From NCBI GenBank assembly GCA_002293145.1, contig DBCO01000027.1, positions 1-64,000 of the forward strand: DNA of 64,000 nt, in the 5' to 3' direction. Both the position numbers and the translations under genes were made by a program. This DNA comes from Akkermansiaceae bacterium UBA956. GTDB lineage: Bacteria > Verrucomicrobiota > Verrucomicrobiia > Verrucomicrobiales > Akkermansiaceae. The number at the start of each line of letters is the position of its first letter. Position 1 is the first letter of the stretch. This document shows, piece by piece, positions 50,614 to 62,000 of this stretch. The notes under the pieces were generated by a model. That model had not been told where the DNA came from. It made no database searches and saw only the letters and a list, made by a program, of their open reading frames with translations.

Positions 50614-53600
50614 CTACTGCATCCCCTCCCACATTTGCCGCAGCTTCTTCTCGGAAATTGTGCCTTTGACGGGGACTCCGGGAGCGAAGAGGGAAATGCG
50701 ATATTCTTCTAGCATCCATCCCATCGACCACAAAACGGGATTCTGAGGATCGCGATGCCACGCATCAAACCATGGTTCCCAAAGATCCCGCACGCGGTCC
50801 ATTTTTTCCAAATCCTTCGCAATCGGCAAGCTATCAAGGCGATCAATGCGCATGCGGATCGCACGCAAATAGCGCGGGTATTCGCTCAGCATAGAAAATC
50901 CCGTATGCCAACAAAATTGACGTCGCATCAACCAATCGAGCTGCTCGTTGATATCATCGGCCACGGCTGCTAGGTAGCGCGATGAGGCCTGACGCGCACA
51001 CCAATCGCGCAGTTGCGGAATTTCCGAAACTAACAAATCAAGCACCTTACCCACGGCGGTGGCTGCGACAAACCAATCGCCTTTGACCTTGGTCGCTAGA
51101 GCCAAAAAATCATCGCCCGTGCGAGGCAAGCGCGCACCGAGTGCTCCTTCCGCACTCAGTCGAATCAAATCTTCCATGGTCGTTCCGCCAGCGCCCATGC
51201 GTGAAAGCTCAACGCGTGCGGCGAGTCCTAACGGAAATTTTTTCTGCAAGTACGCTACCTGATCGGTTTGGGCTAACATCAGCAAGCGCACACATCCCGC
51301 ACGATGAGATTGCTCAGCCTGCGCAGAACAATGAAATGCCCGCACACCAACACTTTTCCCTTCATCGACAAGGGCTGGATAGGCATAACCTCCCGTGCTC
51401 TCAACGCGTTCAGGTATCTGCTCTAATGGCCAACACGTAGCACCCGAGCATTGCCATTCATCATTTGCATGTTCCTCCAAGCGCTTCTTGAGTAAGGGCT
51501 GCAAGCTTTCTCGCATCTGCCGCAAATCCGTTCCTAACAAAATTTCCTCACCCTCATCATCGCAGACCCAGCATTTCACCTGCAACTCAGGAGGCAGTGC
51601 AGCGAGATCGATCACGTTCTCCTCGACTGCATAGCGAAGGCGTTTTTGCACATGCGCGGTAAGAGCTCGTTGCAACGATTGTGTGTGCGGAGCATCGGCA
51701 TGCAGATCGACAAAGTCATCGACGAAATCGGCAATCGGCTGACATGCCTTGCGCAAGTCTTTTGGCAGATTGCGAACGAGAAATTCCACACGCTCCGCCA
51801 AGTGACCTATCACGCCCCACTCAAGAAGATGATCAGGAAAATCACGCAGCTGATCAATGTGCACACCGATCGTCACACCATCATCACGCGCTCCTGGTGA
51901 CATGGCGTAATAGACACTGTATTCTTCCTCGCCATGAGTGAGATTGTCGGGAAAATCCTGCAAGTCATCGAGCAGGCCTTGATCCCAAATGACATCCGCT
52001 AGGCTCGGCATGAGAGTTTGTTCATGATCGCCACGCCATTGATGAAAGGCTTTGGCGGTGCACATACTTTCCGGGATTTTGGCCGCAAAAAATTCATACA
52101 CCTGCTCCTCGCTCCACAAGCGATCGGGTTGACGCAACTTGCATTCCATCACCTGCACTTCCTCGCGCAATTCTTTGAGTCGATCCAAGGCGGCGCAACC
52201 TGCACGAATGCCACCGCCGAGAATTCCATCGCGAATGAAAACCTCACGCGCCGCCGCTGGATCGATACGACCAAGGTGCACGGGGCGATCTTTGACCACC
52301 ACCAATCCACCGCATAAGACAGTCTCTTTCGCATAGACCGCGCCTTGTTTTTCATCCCAATACCCATGACCATAACGTCGCGTGCAAAGGTGCCCCGCTA
52401 CTTGCTCTACCCACGCCGGATCGAGCCGAGCCAAGCGCCGCGCCCACAAACGTGTGGTCTCGACAATTTCCATCGCCAGCACCCAGTCGTACCGTTTCGC
52501 CGAGAACAAACCCGAGCCAGGAAAGATCGCAAATTGTCCGCCCGCCGCACTGCGATAAATTTTTTCCTGCACATCCCATAAGCCAAACTGTCTCGGCACT
52601 CCCGCTAACAAGCTGCGATGAAAGGCATCGTAGAGTGATTGCCATTCGCCATCGCCCGACTCATGCCCCAAGCGCGCAGCCGGCATCTCCCAGCGCAATT
52701 CGCGCTTGAGCAAATCAAACAACTCATCGTGGACATTCCCCCACTCCATCACTCGGCGCATGCTCAAGAAGGCTTCGTTGCAATACTTGCGCAACGCATT
52801 GCGACGCCACTTGCCCTTCTCTTGAAAGCGCTGCACATCGAACCACAAACGCAGCAGGGAGAAAAAGTCTGATTGCGGATGCTTCCATCGAGCATGAGCG
52901 GCATCGGCTTCTTTCTGTTTTTCGGCAGGCCGTTCGCGCGGATCGCTGCTTTCTAAGGCAGCAATAACAGGCAACAATTCGGCAATGCAACGTTGGTGCT
53001 GCGCCTCCATCAACATCCGCGCCAACCGAGGATCGATCGGCATGCGCGCCATGTGTTTTCCTGCTTCGGTGAGACGTTTGTCTTTGGTGATTGCACCAAC
53101 ATCACGCAAGGTCCGATACCCCTCCGCCACGGCTTTCGGAGCCGGAGCATCGATCAACGGAAAGGATTCGATCTCAGGCAAACCTAACGAAATCATGCGC
53201 AGAATCACGCCTGCTAGAGAGCTGCGGCGAATCTCAGGATCGGTAAATTCTGGGCGCTCAGCGAGATCGAGTTCATCATACAGCCTCACGCAGATCCCCT
53301 CCTTCACCCGACCACATCGGCCTTTGCGCTGTCGAGCACTAGCCTGACTGACCGGCTCGACCTGCAAGCGCTGCACTCCACGCGCCGGGCTCCAGCGACT
53401 GACCCGTGCCGTGCCCGAATCCACCACCGAGCTGATGCGCGGAATCGTGAGAGATGTTTCCGCCACGTTGGTGGCGAGAATGATGCGCCGCAAATTTCCA
53501 GGAGCAAAAACCCGCTGCTGATCACCCATGCTCAATCGCGCAAACAACGGTAGAATTTCGGTGCGATAGTAATTCCGCCCGACAAGTGCGTCTGCACATT

Positions 53601-54321
53601 CGCGGATTTCTTTTTCCCCCGGCAAAAACACCAGCACATCCCCTTGCCCATCTTCTTCACTCAGCCAATCGCACGCACGTGCCACATGCTGCGCCAAATC
53701 TTCATCTTCATACGGCGGCAAAAAACATTCCTCCACTGGATAAGTTCGACCTTCGGCAACCAAGATCGGCACCTCTTGATCTGGTTCGGTGAAAAAATCC
53801 GCAAACGCCCCGGCATCGAGTGTAGCCGAAGAGATGATGATTTTGAGTGCAGGTCGTCTGCGCCGCAATTCCTTGAGATATCCTAACAGAAAATCGATAT
53901 TCAACGAGCGCTCATGCGCCTCGTCGAGCACAATCGCATCATAGTGCTTCAAATCGCGATCCCCCTGCGTTTCCGCAAGCAAGATGCCATCTGTCATGAA
54001 CTTAATCCGCGTAGCTGCCGAGCGTTTTTCATCAAATCGGACCTGATAGCCAACCAAGCCGCCGAGCGGTTGACGCAACTCTTCGGCTACGCGACGCGCC
54101 ACACTCACCGCTGCAATCCTCCGTGGTTGCGTCACGCCAATCAGGCCCATCTTATCGGCATAAATCTCCTGCAACACCTCAGTCACCATCTTCGGCAACT
54201 GCGTGGTTTTTCCCGATCCCGTTTCGCTCACCACCACAATCACATCGTGATCGCGCATCGCCTGCATGATCTCGCCACGACGCGCCACCACCGGAAGCTC
54301 CTCCGGATAATGCCAATTCAT
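50614..54321 (-). CDS. hrpA: DEAH-box ATP-dependent RNA helicase HrpA
   Basis: The 1235-residue helicase has motif I GSGKTTQLPK, DEAH in VLDEAHERS, SAT in IISSATLD, the TNVAETSLTIP of motif V and QRKGRCGRV of motif VI, then HA2 and the long DUF3418 C-terminal part (RVESTGGYAYPALVDEGKSV). E. coli HrpA has 1300 residues and rescues stalled ribosomes. The ATG at 54321 is chosen; a GTG at 54342 gives seven more residues. No neighbour is obviously linked. Confidence 0.96.
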   Translation of the reverse strand: MNWHYPEELPVVARRGEIMQAMRDHDVIVVVSETGSGKTTQLPKMVTEVLQEIYADKMGLIGVTQPRRIAAVSVARRVAEELRQPLGGLVGYQVRFDEKRSAATRIKFMTDGILLAETQGDRDLKHYDAIVLDEAHERSLNIDFLLGYLKELRRRRPALKIIISSATLDAGAFADFFTEPDQEVPILVAEGRTYPVEECFLPPYEDEDLAQHVARACDWLSEEDGQGDVLVFLPGEKEIRECADALVGRNYYRTEILPLFARLSMGDQQRVFAPGNLRRIILATNVAETSLTIPRISSVVDSGTARVSRWSPARGVQRLQVEPVSQASARQRKGRCGRVKEGICVRLYDELDLAERPEFTDPEIRRSSLAGVILRMISLGLPEIESFPLIDAPAPKAVAEGYRTLRDVGAITKDKRLTEAGKHMARMPIDPRLARMLMEAQHQRCIAELLPVIAALESSDPRERPAEKQKEADAAHARWKHPQSDFFSLLRLWFDVQRFQEKGKWRRNALRKYCNEAFLSMRRVMEWGNVHDELFDLLKRELRWEMPAARLGHESGDGEWQSLYDAFHRSLLAGVPRQFGLWDVQEKIYRSAAGGQFAIFPGSGLFSAKRYDWVLAMEIVETTRLWARRLARLDPAWVEQVAGHLCTRRYGHGYWDEKQGAVYAKETVLCGGLVVVKDRPVHLGRIDPAAAREVFIRDGILGGGIRAGCAALDRLKELREEVQVMECKLRQPDRLWSEEQVYEFFAAKIPESMCTAKAFHQWRGDHEQTLMPSLADVIWDQGLLDDLQDFPDNLTHGEEEYSVYYAMSPGARDDGVTIGVHIDQLRDFPDHLLEWGVIGHLAERVEFLVRNLPKDLRKACQPIADFVDDFVDLHADAPHTQSLQRALTAHVQKRLRYAVEENVIDLAALPPELQVKCWVCDDEGEEILLGTDLRQMRESLQPLLKKRLEEHANDEWQCSGATCWPLEQIPERVESTGGYAYPALVDEGKSVGVRAFHCSAQAEQSHRAGCVRLLMLAQTDQVAYLQKKFPLGLAARVELSRMGAGGTTMEDLIRLSAEGALGARLPRTGDDFLALATKVKGDWFVAATAVGKVLDLLVSEIPQLRDWCARQASSRYLAAVADDINEQLDWLMRRQFCWHTGFSMLSEYPRYLRAIRMRIDRLDSLPIAKDLEKMDRVRDLWEPWFDAWHRDPQNPVLWSMGWMLEEYRISLFAPGVPVKGTISEKKLRQMWEGMQ

Positions 54322-54585
54322 CGATGTCAAATCATGACTCACGGCGTCTGCATAGACAGAATGTCATCAAATGAAAAGCGCAACCTGCAAGCAATTCTTC
54401 CCAATTCCAAAGGGGTTGTGTCGTGATTGACTAATTTCCTAGCCGACTATAAACGATTCGCAAGAAGCATTTATGAGATCATTCCATCAATGGATTTTCA
54501 GCCATGATGAGCGACGTGCTAGTGTAGTTTGCACGACAATTCTCTGAAATGATTTCCATTGATCTGCGTATTAGAACTATCTGAC

Positions 54586-56082
54586 ATGTACGATTTTTCA
54601 CGAAACTGCTTTCTGGGCGTTTGCCTCATCATGATTAGCGCGCTGACTTTGGTCGTAGCCGAAGAGTTAGACAGCGCGGCTCATGCGGCTTATCCACGGC
54701 CATTTTCTCGCCCTGCTACGATGGGAGAAAATTACGACACATGGCGTGACGCAAAAGGCCCAGACATCGGTGAGACGTCGGTGGACATTAAGCGTTTACC
54801 ATCGCGAGTGGATAATTCGACGCGGCCGCAGTTCCCTCCGATTTACAAACAAAAGGGTGGAGCCTGTGGTCAGTTCACTTCGGTTGCCTCGATGTTCACT
54901 TATGAAATGAATGTGCTCAATGGCACCTTGGCCGACTCCACTGCAACGCAATTTCCTGCCGATTTTTCTTGGAACATGTGCAACGCCGCCAACAGCGCCC
55001 AAGGATCGGAAGCGCACCATGGCTGGGAAACAGCCATGCACATCGGCATTCCCACTGTGAAAATTTATGGACGCGTGGAAGGCGATAAAGATAAGATTGG
55101 CATGTGGGCAAATGGTTACCCAATCTGGCGCGAGGCCATGGAGTATCGTGTTGCGGGCTATCGCTACACTCCCGTTGCTACCGCGGCACAGATCCATGAA
55201 GCCCGCGGTTGGCTCTTTGATCGCAACCAACCCCAAGCCGGCAAAGAACCCATCGGTGGTTTGTTGGCTCTCGACGGGCGAATGGGAGAGTTGGAGAAAG
55301 TTACCATGACGATTGCCGATGGCGAATATCTTGCGGGCGATGACGTATGGGTTCGTTGGGGGCCGAGCGGTTACGGTCACGGCATTACTTGTGCGGGATA
55401 CGATGACCAGGTCGGCTTCGATGTGAATGGCGATGGCAAAATCACCAACGACATCGATACCAATAGTGATGGCAAAGTCACGCTCGCCGATTGGGAGCGC
55501 GGCGCTTTCATCGTCGTAAATTCGTGGGGCAAGAACTGGTCGAAGGATGGCAGAATTTATCTACTCTATAGCGCCATGGTCGATTCTACTTGGGAACGCG
55601 GAAATTTCCTCGGTCGCATCGAAGTTCGTCGTGCTCTGCCGCAATCCACATTGAAGCTCAAGCTCGCCTGCAACAAACGTTCCGACTTACGGGTGACGAT
55701 TGGCGTCGCCCGCGACGAAAACGCCACCAGGCCCGACCACGAGTTTGAATCACAAGCGCTGAACGGATTTCCGCTCTTCGGGAAAAACCGTAAGGGTAAC
55801 GTCGGCGAAATCCCTCTCGCTGGTCCGGGTAACGATAGCCCGCTCGAAATGGGCATCGATCTCACGCCTTTGTTCGAAAAGTTAGGTCCTGATGCCACGG
55901 GCAAAGGACGGCTCTTTCTCCGCTTCGCAACCGCTGAGAAAAGCGATGCCACGGGCACAGTTCATGCGTGCGCCATTCGCCACTATGATGAAAAAGGCAG
56001 CTTCGTCAGTGAATCGAATATCGAGATCAAAGACGGAGCTTTCAGCAAATCGCCGCTTACTCTTGAAAGTGTTCTCCGCTAA
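54586..56082 (+). CDS. secreted papain-like (C1) cysteine protease with EF-hand loops
   Basis: The 498-residue product has a signal peptide (CFLGVCLIMISALTLVVAEE). The C1 fold is recognised by KQKGGACGQFTS with the likely Cys nucleophile (residue 94), GYGHGITCAGYDD with His265, and VVNSWGKNW with Asn312. Between the His and Asn lie two EF-hand/dockerin-like Ca loops, DVNGDGKITND and DTNSDGKVTLADW (about 279-302). A beta-rich C-terminal domain of about 150 residues follows. It may act outside the cell or in the periplasm. It is convergent with the CotH gene, 16 bases between stops. Confidence 0.82.
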   Translation: MYDFSRNCFLGVCLIMISALTLVVAEELDSAAHAAYPRPFSRPATMGENYDTWRDAKGPDIGETSVDIKRLPSRVDNSTRPQFPPIYKQKGGACGQFTSVASMFTYEMNVLNGTLADSTATQFPADFSWNMCNAANSAQGSEAHHGWETAMHIGIPTVKIYGRVEGDKDKIGMWANGYPIWREAMEYRVAGYRYTPVATAAQIHEARGWLFDRNQPQAGKEPIGGLLALDGRMGELEKVTMTIADGEYLAGDDVWVRWGPSGYGHGITCAGYDDQVGFDVNGDGKITNDIDTNSDGKVTLADWERGAFIVVNSWGKNWSKDGRIYLLYSAMVDSTWERGNFLGRIEVRRALPQSTLKLKLACNKRSDLRVTIGVARDENATRPDHEFESQALNGFPLFGKNRKGNVGEIPLAGPGNDSPLEMGIDLTPLFEKLGPDATGKGRLFLRFATAEKSDATGTVHACAIRHYDEKGSFVSESNIEIKDGAFSKSPLTLESVLR

Positions 56083-56098
56083 CAGCCAAACAACAGTG

Positions 56099-59000
56099 TC
56101 ATGGTAACTCTCGAACTTCTAAGCGGAAAAAATGCTCTGTTTCCGCTTGAGGAACTACGAGTTCCGTCCATCCGTCGGTAGAAGCAGGTGGCGGTGAATG
56201 TGTGCGACTATCGAACACGCTACTACTCCAATCGTTGAGGTCAATTGAGGAGCGAACGATCCAAGCGATGCCAGATTTGTTAGAATCATAACGAAATCGG
56301 AAAACAATTTCGTCTTGGTTCGACCTAATCATGCGTGGCAGCCATGGGGCAACCGGCTCTCCTGGAGCAATGCCATGAGCATAGCGTATCAGATGAGCGA
56401 TGCCATCCGCGGGATCAATCATCGACGGCCCAGAGATGTTAGGATTGGCACGAGCATCAGGGTCCGCAAAATGCAAATTGCGCCATTGAGTGAAGGATTG
56501 TGCATCGCCACGCTGAAATACTTCTAACGTCCGCCCCTCCGGAAGAGTGACCGTGCTCAGAGTCAGCATGTCCGCTACAGTAGCGACCCGGTAATGAATG
56601 CCGTAATGAATGATATCCCCTGCAGGGTCTGGCACGAACAAACGGACCTGAGTCGTGCTGAGTGAGAATTCTGGATCGACAACAATTCCACCATGATAAC
56701 GATGACCCGTGAGGCGTGAGGCGGGAAGGAAAAGATCGATCATCTGAGGCTCGCTAACAAATGGCTGAGAAGGATGTGTGAGGATCAGCGACTCATTGCC
56801 ACCGAGACCAGGAGTAAAGAGCCGTGAGGCGATGCGTGCGGCAGAGGCACTCGGAGCTGTGAGACCGCCTACTCCTGGAAAAATATTACCTACGCCGCTG
56901 ATCGGGCCAGTGCTACCAGTTCCCGTGAGAATCGCATCACTATGAGTGAGGCTGATCGGCGCGGGATAGTTGTTATTGATGGCAAGAGTGCCGGCAAAAA
57001 CGGATACAGGAGATGCATTGGGGCTGGCTGCGGTCAGTATTAGAGTGCCAGGCCCAGTCTTGGAAATGAGATGATCATTTCCCGTGATCTCCCCATGAAG
57101 ACGGAGGAAATTGCTAGCTCCCTCGACATGAAGATGAGTGGCAGCCGTAAGCAAAAGCGGGTTGAGAAGATCTGCTGTGCTATCAAGGGTTGCAGGTTCG
57201 AAGCGCATGGCCCCGAGAATACCTTGTTGTGGTGACGCGAGTGGATCTCCACCACGTCCTGAGCCACCGATCTGAATGATGCCACCACCGAAGTTATGCT
57301 GGGCGGGAGTTATCATCGTACCCGCGGAAATGAGGCGCAGTTGCCCGCCGGGCTGAATGACCAGACCTGAAGTCGCCACTGGCACGGCTTGGCTTTCGAT
57401 ACGCAGAACACCTTGCTCCACCACGAAAGGACCCGTGAAATTTTTCCCCTCTCCACTGAGTGTCGCTACGCCGGGCCCTTGTTTGATGAGTCCGCCCGAG
57501 CCATTCCAAATATGTTGGAGACGCAGAGCTCCATGCTGCAGGTGGCCGCCCTCACTTTGATTGACGAGAAGAATGAGATCGCTACTGAGTGAAATCGGAT
57601 TCGTAAAATCCACATCGATATGGCCACTGCCCCCTGAGCCATCGACGCGAAAGATTGCTTCATGGTCGCCGCCATGAAAGGTAAGCGCTGCCGTCGGTGA
57701 ACTATTGCGAATGCTGTGCTGGTAATTTGAATTTGCTTGACGAAAATGCAATCTGCCGATGGTCGCAGAGGCATCCATTTGAACGGTGCGATCTGCCGTG
57801 GAAGGAGCATCGATGATCGCTGTAGCACCGCTTGCATTGGGGATGATACCACTGCTCCAATTGCTAGCGCTGTGCCAGACCGCATCGTTCGATGGGAGAA
57901 ACACGGGCAATCCTGCATCGGCATCCAAAAGTATGGGAGTCGAAGCTCCGCCTGCGGGATTGATGGTCAGGGCGAAGCCATCAGGCGCAACGCGCGTATC
58001 GATCAAGTTAGCCTCAGCAGTGGCCGTGCGGTATTCAATGCGGCGGAGTCCATTCGCTAGGTCATTCGGCAATAGACTGCCCCAGCGACTTTGCAAAGTA
58101 GCGACTGAATCGCGGTAAAAAGCGACGTAGCGAGAGTCAACGGCAGCGCCTGTACTTTCCACGGGCACAGCACTCAGTGGCCTTGTGGAGCCAGTAGCAT
58201 CATCGTAAAGCAGGACCATGCGACGGGCCGCAGTCGGTGACTGACCGATGATGCCCGTAACTTCACCTAGCTGAGTTCCGAAGCGAATCACGCGAGCATG
58301 GTTGGTGCTTGTAAGAACGTGAGCCACAGATTCTCCGCTGTTGCCATCATTAAGAAGCAAGCGAAAATGTAGATCATTTCCTGGTGTAAAGCGGAGATTT
58401 CCTGTGGGTTCGGTGAGGAACCACCCGGTGAATGTGCCGTCATTTTCGGCAGTGAAAGTCGAGTGCCCCGTGTTAAGATCTGCGGAGAGAAACGAAGGTG
58501 AAACTACGCTGCGAATCCAGCTTTCCGATGGGCTAATCACAAAGACCATATTGCCAGCACCATCACTGTTGGGGCTATCGCTGGGCAGCACAGCACGATT
58601 CGCGAAGCGGTAGGTGGCACCCGGCGCGAGTCCCTCCATGCGGCCTCGCCATGCGAAGGGGACGCGCTCGGAATTTTCACCATTGCCATCATTTCCACCT
58701 TGCAGAAAACGAGGCACACAGAGTTCGGTCAATGCGATGGAGCGGATCGCGGTGCTGGGCACAGGCCCCAGTCCTGCGGCGCTGGCGGTGAGTTGGAAAA
58801 GCCCATGCCCCGTGATCGAGAGGCCACTGAAGATCGCGGTGCCATTGATGGCATTTACTGTTAGATTGCCCGCAAGCGATCCCTGACCGATGAGACTCAA
58901 TGTCACTAGCCCACTGAATGATACGGCAGGCAGTCCCGAAGCATCGAGCATGCGTATGGTCACGTCGGGCAGCGCAGTTCCGCTACTTGTAAAAGCGGGA

Positions 59001-62000
59001 GGCGAATCAAAGAGGATCGATGCTGGAGCAAGGCCACCGGAGATCAAGGTACCCGCGACCGATAGATCATCAAAGCGAGCGTTTCCGGCGATGCCACCAG
59101 CACCTTGAGAGAAGCTGAAGCGGATGGCAAAAAGTGGATTGTTTGCCGCGAGACTTATGCCAGAGAGATCGATTCTGCATTGCTGCGGCGCGGCATCTGC
59201 GAGAGTGTGAGTGGCGAGTGAATTCCATAGCGTGCCATCGGCAGTGTATTCGATCGTATGCGTGCCAGGGCCCATACCCGAGCGGCGCGACTTCCAAGAG
59301 AGAACCAGATTCTCAAAACCAGTCGTAGGTAGTGACCAAACGAGCGAAGCGCCGATTGGGTTGTTAACGCGAAGATGAGCACTCGTGAAACTTTGTGATG
59401 CCGTGCTGCGAAGGACCTCGGTAGTAGGTACTAGGATTGTGCCGAGTGCCGCACCGCCGCCTAAGGTTTGGCTAGGCTGACTTAAGGCAGATACACTCTC
59501 GAAATTCCATTGATGAATCGAACTGAGTGGTTCAAATACGGCATCCACCGCAGTGGCGGCGGTGAGCGTGAGTGGGATTTCCGCAGCAGTCGAATAATAC
59601 CTGGCGCTGCCATTCAAACGCCAGCCTGCCAATCGGTATCCGGGAGCGGGGCGAGCACTCAGTGTGATCGGGATGTTATGAAAATAGCTCCCCGTCCAGG
59701 GATACGGTTGCGCAGAAAGACCGGTTGCATTTCCTGCAATTTCCACGCTGTTGACGCGGATGTGCCCGTGACTGGGATCTGAAACATTGAGCGTAAGATT
59801 GACATTACTTGCGATGCCAAAATGACTGCGGATGTGATCCCGTTGACGAGGTGGATGGACATTGCTCCAGTTGATCAGAGCATCGCGCCCCGCGATGGTA
59901 AACGGGCTACTCGGATTGCTAAACGCCACATTATTCCATCGAGCCGACATTTCACCCCATACAGGCTTAGCTTCTTGGTAAGCGGCATTGATGATGGATT
60001 GAAAGCGAGTGGGCTGGAAGTGCGTGTTCAGTAGATCGGCGAAACGATTGATGAAGTCATTTCGAAACGATGGGTTAGCCAGCAAACTCTGGAAGAGTTG
60101 GAAACCAAAAGCTCGAGGATGAGTTCCGTTAGCGAGTCCTGTTACATAATTGGGGGTAAAAAGTGAGGAATCAAAGTCCTTTACCATCACGCGCCAGCGG
60201 CCGTCTCCAAAGGAATCATCCTGAGGCTCGCGAGCACGCCAGAAAACATACTCGGGTGCGTAATGATCGTCACCGGCGAAGATTTTCAAAATGAGATGAT
60301 CGATGAATGACTGAGTATCGAGCATCGCCTTGGCTTGGTCATAATTAGCGCTCACGGCCATGCTATTCGATGTGATGAAATTCCTCATCGCCCAAAAATC
60401 GATCATGTCGGAAGGTATCCCATGATCAAGGTCAAAGACACGCTGATCCGTGCTTCCTACCTCGTAACCGTATTTGATATTGACTAGGGTCAAGTTGTTA
60501 GGATCGAGATCATAGTGGAAGGAAAGGTAGTTTTCATCGAGCCTATCGCGAAGGTAGGAGAGCCCCCAGTATTCACCGTTGAAAAACTTGATGACAGGTC
60601 TCAGGCGTCCGCCCACTCCACCGTAGATCGATTGGTAGAGTCGAGCAAAGGCAACCTCATTGATGCTAGGGGTGCGCATGATCAAAGTCTTGTGTGTCGT
60701 ATTTGCCGGCACCGTGGCATCGGGTACGGGCGCGGAGAAAAGAGACTGATCAAAGACATCACGCGTCTCATAGTCTTGATCAGCGATGACTCGGAGACTC
60801 TTGAATGCATTGCGGCGTGAGCAGTTTCCGTGGAGTCGAAAACCCACAGCTTGATCCAAGGTGAGAGCTCCATTTTCATAGAGCTGGAAATGGCCAGGGC
60901 GCTCGGAGGTCGCGCCGTTGCGATTGAAATTTCCCCAGTTACAAATGCGTCCGCCCGTGGAGGTAACATGATCCACTCCCGCAACATAAATCCCCTGATC
61001 ATAATCGAAAAAATCCGCTTCATTAAAAAAGATCGAGACAAGTGAGACGGGGTAATTGAAAGCAGCATTCGGCGAGATAAAATAAGTCGCAGCGCTAGCG
61101 GGACTAGGACGGCCATTCACGTAAGCTCTGGCGCGAACGACTGTGGCTTTTTTCACAGGTGAGACGGGCAAATATGTGGGATTGCTATCGCTGGTAGATG
61201 TCATCAAGGAAACGCGATTCGGTTGGGATGAGCGATCGCTGACGGCAATGGGATTTTGATAAGTGAGCGAGGTGGTACTCATATCGACCAAAGTTCCCGT
61301 GTTGTAAGTAGTGCGGAATCTATAGCTGGATCCGTTTAAACGATTGATATCGGGTTCCGAGCCATCCAGTGTGTAAACGATCACAGCGGAAGGATCAGAG
61401 TTTGCGAGAGAAAGGGAAAAATTCTGTGTGTAAAGTCCCGGCGCATGGGAGAAGGTAACAGGAGCTGGTGGCTCGATGTAGGGATCACTCGCATTGGCCG
61501 CGCCGGGGCTGGCGGTGAGCAGCATCGATCTTGTCTCGGGAGCATTTTCCCATCGACCATAAGAAACATTCGGCGGCAGGGCGATCGGATCGACTAAATC
61601 AGCAGTGCTACCATCGGGGCGCGTGAGGACGATCGTTTCACCGCCCGAGGCGATGCGGAAATTCGTATGTGGCGGAGTATTGCCAGAAGGAGTCGCGACA
61701 GTGAGCCCATATTTCAGAGCGAGATGGCGCTCCAACGAGGCTCGCTCTAACGAGGAAATGGCGCGATTGTAGAGAATCACCTCGGCGATTTGCCCACCGA
61801 AGGTACGGGTATGATCGAATGAAGAACCAATCGGCAGCCTCTGATAATTCGCCAATAACGTCGTGCCAGCCACTCCCGCGGGTTCGGCAAGAATGGAGCC
61901 ATCGCGCAGGATCGTTACTTTCGCTGCCGTTTGATCCAAAGTCGTTCCGAGCAGATGCCACTGATTGAGCGTAACGGCGGCGGCGCTTGTGGAGTCGATG

